Made by a program: the position numbers and the translations under genes
Notes under the pieces: generated by a model
The model's database searches: none
Told to the model about the DNA's origin: nothing
The model's input: only the letters and a program-made list of their open reading frames with translations
Source of the DNA: Watersipora subatra
Taxonomy: Eukaryota > Bryozoa > Gymnolaemata > Cheilostomatida > Watersiporidae
NCBI RefSeq assembly: GCF_963576615.1
Contig: NC_088708.1
Location: 8,556,001 to 8,620,000 of the forward strand
Direction: 5' to 3'
DNA: 64,000 nucleotides
Shown here: in pieces, positions 36,801 to 45,800 of the stretch
Position numbering within the stretch: position 1 is the first letter of the stretch
How the letters are laid out: the number at the start of each line of letters is the position of its first letter

Positions 36801-39800
36801 AGTAGAGTACATTTAGTGTTATTCCTAGCTATATATCGGAAGGTTGATTGTAGTGAAGTAAAGTTTGTTTGAACATCAACGCACATATTTAATTCTATTT
36901 TCATAAGTTTAGTGATTCCTTCTCAGTTCTGTGACTCTCACTGCATTATTCAAAACATGCTATATATGAGAATATATATCTACATAATGGATTTGTTGTG
37001 GTATTTTCCCAAGTAAGGCATGACAACCTTTTCAATTGTTAGTGCGCATGTACAGTAGGCGCTCCTGTATACCAAACAACTAATGCTAACAAAGAATTTG
37101 TGAAGTTTTTGCTTCGTGTTACGTAAAAAATTTCTTATAACGTAAAGTGTCAAGTCGGGCGAGTTCTCAAATTCGATTGAAATAGTAACCTGTATCGCCA
37201 CACTTGAGAGAGAAAATTCAACATGTGTATAGCATTATATATACAACTTCCATGACATTCTAGTTCGGGGTGATAGATCGTCAGATGTGTCGACGAAACA
37301 GAGGGTAGGGTAGCTGCCCAATTGTTCACAAATAAAATAATCGATTGGTGCAGGTATTACAACGTCGGTCTACCAATCTGAATGTTACTAATTAGAATAT
37401 AGTCTAAAGTTATCTTTTATCCTAAATTTGACTTCTGGGTACAGATCGACAATGAACAGGTAGCACTGCTCTTTTTTATAATAAAAATATTTTTTGTTAT
37501 GCTTTATTGTAGACGTATAAAATATTTGTTATTAGTTTTACTTTTCAGAATAGACTTAGCTGTTTAAAATAAATTGTTGTAAATGAACATCGTAAATGTG
37601 CGGTCCCCATCAACTTATTGTGAAATTACTGCAATCATGGTCTATAAAACCAATGAAGTTGATCAGAAATAAAAAGAAACGTTGTCAATGCAAACTAATA
37701 ATACTGCAGTTACGGTACAGCCCACGAATTAAAATGTTAAGTCTAGTTTTTTTTCTTTTTGTATGGCCAAAGGGTGAGTTTAAAAAGATCTTGGAACGGA
37801 TTAAGCAATTAACATGTATTTTACTGTGCGTATAACGTAAATGTTCTTAGAATGGATTATTTACGTTGTAGGAGTGCATACTTTATGATTAACTGTCTTG
37901 GTTATGGTAACATCACTTGTCTCTTATATCAATGTTATGCAACTATTTTACCTCCGTCCCGAGTAGAAATGACAGTCTCAGAATTTACATCTATTGTACA
38001 ATCTATAGGTTAACAGCTATTGCCCTCCAGGCATTGTCCGATGCTCGTACCGTCAGTCCCGACAAGTTTCAGGATTTTGAGGTGCCCGTGGTTACTTTAA
38101 CAAAAGCAGCTGCTTGGCTTGCTGCGCAGCAGGACAATTCTACGGGAGCATTTCAGGAAATAAATACCATCTACAACAGACGTTTCACCGTACGTATGTC
38201 ACTCCTTACATCATTCTTGTTTTGTAATGTTGTCTCTATTTCGTGTCCCAAAAGACACATTACTGTAACAGTAGCTTGGTGGTGACATCTGCCTATTTTT
38301 CATACCTACCTGCCTATTGCTATTATACCTACCTGCCTATTGTTCATACCTACCTGCTTATTGCTGTCACGCTTGTGTATGGCTGACTCATGTCTATTGA
38401 GGAAAGTTAATTTTTGTCTGTGGATGATACTTAGGAATTGATAGCCGTAACTGATACCCATCTCATTCTGAACTCTACCTTCTAACCTCGCTAGTTTCTA
38501 TTGTAGAGCGATTTCACGTTACCTTTTGAAACAGAAGATGAAACCATCGAGTACCGACCTAGCAATCTGTCTCTCACAGCACTCAGTGTATTAGCTCTCT
38601 CACAGACTGGAGAGCTCAGTGCGGTGAGCACTATATGCCTGCCACTTTTCTTTATCTTCTGAGACACGAGTAGATCTCTGACTACAACTTGTTTAGTATC
38701 AAGAATTTTATGTTTAATCTGGATAGCCATACGTGTGCTACGGTTCTTCATGCCACTTAGTGTTGAACTTCAACCATTCTATGAAGTCAATAACATTAGT
38801 TGATAGAATGTAAGCAGGGCATCAATCGTCTGCTAACTATAGCCAGTGGGTAAAAACTGTATTAGGGGATTGTGCCCTCATGTCTCCTTATATTGTGTTA
38901 TAGGAAAATGCTATTTTGTCTTTTAATCTAGCTTTGAGAGCTTCTCAATTATTCATATGTTATTACTGTTGTATTTTAATGATCACTTACCTATCGGTTA
39001 CTTACAATTATATATTATACTTACAACCATATATCTATTGTTTACACTCCGTGTTTTTCTTCTACAATTGCATATAAAATAGTCTACAAATGGAAGTGTG
39101 ATTATATCATAAGAATGTGATACTTGAAGACAAAAACTTTTATTGGCAAAACTTTTGAAACTAGCTCTATCTCTACTGCCACAAAAACAGGGTAAACTCT
39201 CTGCTATTTTAGCTATTACGGTAATTCATATACATGTATATGATACTACAATACTTGCAGCCATATGTAAAGTTGTCTTAAGGAAATTTCTGTTTTACTA
39301 GAAATCCAAGAAATAAAACTCCTTTCTAAAATGTTGCGTGGCAAGGAGTTGTGCTTTAATTCATTGCGAACAACTATGTATTGTATAAGGTTACATGCGT
39401 GTCAGCTGTATTTATGGCCTTTTGTAGGACGCTAATGTTGCTGCTCAGCGGGCCACAAGTCTCGGTGCTGAGTACATAGAGAAGTACATCGAGCAAGTGC
39501 AAGACCCTTTTGAGCTGTCTATTTGTCTATATGCCCTAATCACGGCCGGCAAGACCACAAAGGAATCAGCAACGCTGCAGCGTCTCAACAGTATGGCTCG
39601 CAAAGGTGACGACCCTCTACATTTCTCTCCTTTTTGCTCAATGTGTTTCTATGCATTATGATTGGTCGGTTTGTACATTCTTGGCTATATTCATCATAAC
39701 TGCCTGGTTTCTTGCAGAGTCTCAAATGATTTATTGGTCAACGTCTCCGATTGAGGCTATTGACAAAGGTCACAGCGGGCAGGATACGGTTGTCAGGCTC

Positions 39801-42800
39801 CTGTCCAAGCAGTTCTCTAATGTCACGTCATACGCAACGTCTGCTACCAGCTATGCCATGCTCAGCAACATGAAAAACAGTGCCCCTGAAAATGATCTTA
39901 AGGAAATGCAAAAGTTCCTTCAAGAGCAGCACATGTGGGTTGGCGGCTTCTCTTCCACTCAGGTACAATTTCTTGCAACCAGTAGATATGTTGACTATCG
40001 CTTGTAACTCACAATTAGTATCATGTTGACTATCACTTTAGAATCAACTATATGTTGTACACATGTTGACTATTGCTTCTGACTCACAACTAATATACAT
40101 GTTGACTATTGCTTCTGACTCACAACTAGTATGCATGTTGACTATTGCTTCTAACTCACAACTAATATACATGTTGACTATTGCTTCTGACTCACAACTA
40201 GTATACATGTTGACTATTGCTTCTGACTCACAACTAATATACATGTTGACTATTGCTTCTGACTCATAACTCGTATACATGTTGACTATTGCTTCTGACT
40301 CACAACTAGTATACATGTTGACTATTCCGCAATGACTGGTGCGGTGATGATGTGATGATTAAAAAGTGATGATTAAAAATGAAGGAAAGCAATTCTTTTC
40401 TTTGAATTGAAGTTAGAAATTATAGAAACAGAAATTCTTAGATAAATTGCTCACGAAGTCTATAAAGCCATCTAGTAGTTATCGTTAGAAAATGCTGATG
40501 CCAGAAAAAATGTCCGAACTGGGGGAAGGTCTGTGGAAAAACTGTGTATGATAATTTATATTAATAATCTCACATTGTCATTGTGTCTGTCTGTCTGTAT
40601 AAATGCTATGGGTTTCCACATTTCTGGCTGATTCCATCCCAACTTCACACGCATATGCTCCGTGCCTTTCACCAGGTTACTGTAAATATTCAGCTTGAAA
40701 ACTCTGTCTGATTCTTGAGAACCACCATCTTAATCACTCACCTGCTGAATATCTGCTTGGAAATGAAACAAATCCTAACGCATTGCCAGGCTTACCGCTA
40801 TCAGATAGCACCGCTTGAACCTAGCCTCACATACTTTTGAATAACCGCTCATTGATTTAAAATTAATATTCACCTCATGCCATCAGTCGTACAGACATTT
40901 TTGCTACAATGTCTGTAGTAAAATGGTCCAATCATATAGTATCCTGTTACATATTTTTATACTCATATTTACTACTTAGAGAGTTCTATCAAATTTGGTA
41001 TCATCTGAAAGAGTGCATTTGTCATGGAAGCACAACTTACCATTCTTGTCTCTTCCTGATCTGTTTTATCACAGCTTAAAATTAGTTATGGTTGTGACAT
41101 AGAAGTTTTTATATTTGCTATCCAAATGCTTTTTGTATACAGTAAACGAAGCCACTGCAACGAAAATATAATTTGCTGCTTTTATAAAAACTGGTTAGTG
41201 AGTTGGAACATGTGTTTGTTTTCCTTTTTGTCATTACAGTCATACCTCAACATACGAGCTTAATGCGTTTTGGGACTGAGCTCGTATGTCAATTTACTTG
41301 TGTCTCAAGGTTCTATTTCTTATAAACAATAACTAAATACAAATTAATCCGTTACCTTATTACAAAGAAACTACATGAAACAGGATATTACGGTAGACAA
41401 ACGTGTTTTTAACCATTGCAATTTGTACCTACGCTAACAAAGATTGCAAATACTTACATGTAGTTGTTCAAGTCTGCAATAAAATGTAGCATTACTTTGT
41501 ACATCACTGTAAGTTTTTGCCTTCGAGACAGATGTAGTGGCTGAGAGAGAGTCTTGACAGCAACGCGTTTGGCACCCTAAACTTTTGTGACAGACACAGA
41601 AATTTAGAATCTAATTTAAAAATAAATTTAGTTTATTTACACACTTGAAGCTAAGTTTTCATCTTTTCACTAAACTAACTTCAATTTTGTCATCTTAATT
41701 TTTTATTATCTCTTTCCGGCATGGCGCTTTTTGCCTCACGTTCACTATAACTTTTAGCCAACTTTTTGAAAAAAATTTTCAAACTGATTTGAGGAAAAAT
41801 ATCGAGTGATGCTGTTATCGAAAGCAGCCTCTCGCATACTTAGCCATATAGTGGCCATTGAGAACCAGCCCGTATGCTCGTATCTCAAAGATTACTCGTA
41901 TCTCAAGGAAAAAACTTTCTGACAATGCTGCTCGTATCTTGATTTTCTCATATGTTGAGGCACTCGTATGTCGAGGTTTGACAGTGTATCTCTTTTTTCA
42001 GGATACTTTAATAGCAATGCAGGCTCTTAGTGTCCGAGCTGTTAACAACCAGAACAGAAACACCTATGCTCTCTCCTTTGAGTTCCGATCAGATCAGAAT
42101 GAAAACTGGTTTGAGTCATTCACTATTGACCAGAGCAACTGGTTCAAGCAGCAAGTTATTGAGGTGAGACCTTATCTAACGCTAAAATTCTTTCCTGTAT
42201 GACAACTAGATAAAGACACAGACTCTAGTTTCCTCTCTTTCTTATTACTGCTGCATATACTGAGATTATGTGAAGGTTGGATATCATCATCATTGTGTTT
42301 TCTGGAAAGTTCTAATTTGTCAATAATTTTTTTATTCTATATTGAAAGGTCTATTGTCGGTTCGCTGACGGTGTGGATTGCTAGTTTAGGCTGCTGCAAG
42401 TTTTTACAATACAATGTCTGATAGTAGATAGTGAGTGGCGTTATGGATGGTTGTGTGTGAATCATTGTGTGGATGGTTCTCTCAGGCTATAACATTTAGT
42501 CACTCCCTCTGTCAGACATTACTGCATTAATGTAATATTTGCATTTGTATAGACGCCCTCACACTGGGGCTCAATTCAAACAGTCGTGAAAGGTCATGGA
42601 GTTGCCCTCATACAGCTAGAGACGACTCTTAATCACGAACACGAGTTTCAACTCAGAAAGCCTCCCAACCCTGTCTTCCATCTCGGCAACTACAACAATG
42701 ATATCAGAACTAGTGGATTCAATCACTCCTACATTGACTACAGGATCTGTCCGAGGTGAGCTCCTCTCTAACACTCTCAACGTGTTTGCTATGATTGCGG

Positions 42801-45800
42801 TTTACGGTTACTGCAGCTCATTAAGTTGCTGCAGTTATAAGAGATTCATGCCACTCTGTTTCAATCGTTGTTCTACAGTTACATCGCTGGAGGCCAAAGC
42901 GGAATGTCTGTGATGGAGGTCGCAGTGCCCAGTGGCTATGTTGTGCACAACCGTACTCTGCAGAAGTATGTGCTAGATGCCCGTGCTGCTAATTCTACCT
43001 TGAGAAACGCTGAATATTACAATAACAAGGCCGTCTTCTATTTCGATTACGTAAGTTCACCATGATTGAACCATTTAAAAACTTCACAAACTAGTTTAAG
43101 CAAGCGGAAAGGTTTCTTATGACATTATTAATAACTGTGGTTTTAGTATTTTGTGGTAGTGTTCGTTGGCACACATCTCTCAGCTAGTGGCTATAATCTG
43201 TTGTTTATGAAGTTATTATTGTTATTTGCTCAAGCTTGCCTCTGACTTCAGATCATAACTAGGAATATGGAATAACCGTTTTGCTACTTATAGTCTACAC
43301 GCAGCTGTCTGTTTTTAATTACGTTGCTGACCTGCGCCATTTGGTATCAACTGATCATGCGTCATTAGTAATTACTTGAAGCACATAAATTATATAATTT
43401 TTTTATTATATAGTTCAATACATCAGTCTTGGCTTTCGAATGAGCCTATATTCAATAGACAAAGAATAATAGAACTATGAAAAACAGGGTGTCAAAAGTA
43501 TGTCCTGCAATAAACACTTGGTTGCGGTTCCCACAATGTGATGTCATAATTATTAATTAGCGTTAGGTAGTCGATCCCTTTCACTGCCATTGAGGCTGCG
43601 ATTTTCTGTGACAATTGGTGCTGTTAAACCAAGAGAGCGCTAATAATAAACTAGGATTCTAGATAATCAACAATGGCTGGGGATCCTGCTAACGCCGACC
43701 AATAAAAACACATGTTCTGGATTAATTAATTATACTTCAATAAATATAGTGTCGTTGATAAAGGTAATGAAATCACATCGATTAAATTGTGACCTGCAGT
43801 TGCGTGGCCCTAGGACTATATGTCAATCGCACTTTAGCGAGATCACGCAATGCTTGAAATTAATTAGTCTCAGTCGTGCCCCTCAACATCACAGTAAAAA
43901 GAGAGGGCTAGTGCATAATGTCATCGGGAAAACATAGTATGGTGCTTGAAATCTGAGTTATTTATCATAGCAATAATCTGTACATGGAGAGCTAATGACA
44001 CTGATTCCTTTGTCATTGGTTCTCTGGAGTTGTCCTATCTTCGCCTGCCACTAGCGTCATTATCGTAGTTGATAAATATAAGCGGTAAGCAATAAAATAA
44101 GTTGTAAGAGCACGCAACACTGAATATGAAAATTGTGATGTCACAATTTTCGACGTCACAATTTTCGAGCCTATACCATTGAACATTTCTGCAGTAGAGC
44201 TCTGAGGAAATCCCATAAACACCACCCAATGTCTGTCATACCATGTCGAACAATGGCTCATTCGAAAGCTAAGACTCTGATGTATTGAAATATATGATGA
44301 AAAAATTATGTAATTTATGTGCTTTAATGATGCTAGTCCTTCCACTGTTGGAGTTATGCTTCCTACACCACCGGGAAGAATCATTATAATACTCTCGGCT
44401 GATGCATCTTTTCATGCATTGTTTGGGACTCGTAAAGGTGTCAGTTATAACTTTCTACACTCCGACAGCTTCCTGCAATTCACGGTTTGTAAACAGTGTC
44501 ATTTGTAGGGCAGACAACTCCTCAAACAATCCTTTATAAACGGTTATAGCCTACTTTACATGTTAAAAGCTAATTGGTCATCAAGGGGTTATAACACTAG
44601 CAAAGCTCATAATGATAAAATTGATTACATTTGCTGTGCCAGAGTTTCATTTAAAGCAAGAATGATTAGCATTTGTCCAAGTATTAATAGTGTAGTAGCT
44701 ATCATGGCATCTATAAAATCACATGCAAGTCCACTTTTTATTGCAGTTGGATCAGAACGAAGAAAGGAGTTGTGTGGAGTTCAGTGCAGTCAGGTGGTTC
44801 CCTGTGGCTAACATAACACAGACACTCTCCCTCAAAGTATTCGAATATTATGAACCAGGTAAGCTCTCCTCTGTACGCCTCAGGTGTTTTAAGCCAACCA
44901 ATCTAATACAGAGTCCAAGCTAGATATCATTCAAATGCACTGCTTATGCGTCTGGAGTGTGCATGTGTTTATGCAGCAGACATGGGTCGTCAACACAAAC
45001 CTCTGTGTCGTTTGACTAACCTTGTGGGCGAAGTTGAATTTTACTTGCTAATTTAAAACAAAGTTTGAGTGTCTAAAAATATTTTCTGTAAAAAATTGCC
45101 AATTTTTTACTAATTGGAATTATAGCCTCCTGACCTTCAAACGATGGTGTGATCAGTTTGAATTCAGAGTGATATTTGTAAAGGAGTGTATGACAAATTA
45201 GCATCTAAGTGTGACAAATATACCCGAAAAATCTTTGTTGTCAAGTTTCATAGCTGGCTAGACCAAATGATGCTGTCTATGCAGCTGGCTGTTCTTCCAT
45301 CGACTCAATGTATATGGAAGTTCTGGTTATGAGCCTTGGTTATTTCATTTCCAAAAATGCCTCTGTGATGGCATCAACCTGTTCTACCTAAACCTGTTGT
45401 TATTGAATAGTGCTGCCACTGTTGTACTATTACAAACAAGTGTGTGAACATAACTACGGATAGCCCTCGTTTAACAATGGTAATTTGCTCCAGAAATTGT
45501 AGTTATAAATTTCAAGATTTTAAAAATGCAGGCTAGACTAGAATATTGGAAGTGAATGTGCCTAGCCATTTCGTCATCATTTGACAATAAGTACGATAGT
45601 GCATTACCATATGTACGATGGTGTACTACCATATGTACGATAGTGCACTACCATATATACACTAGTTGTATGATAGTGCACTACCATATGTATGATAGTG
45701 TACTACCATATGTACGATAGTGCACTACCATATGTACGATAGTGCACTATCATATGTACGATAGTGCACTACCATATGTACGATAGTGCACTACTATATG

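Noticed and set aside
40044-40316. Minus-strand ORF repeating MYTSCESEAIVN
   Set aside because: Artefact of the 36-bp minisatellite, which is a multiple of three in length.
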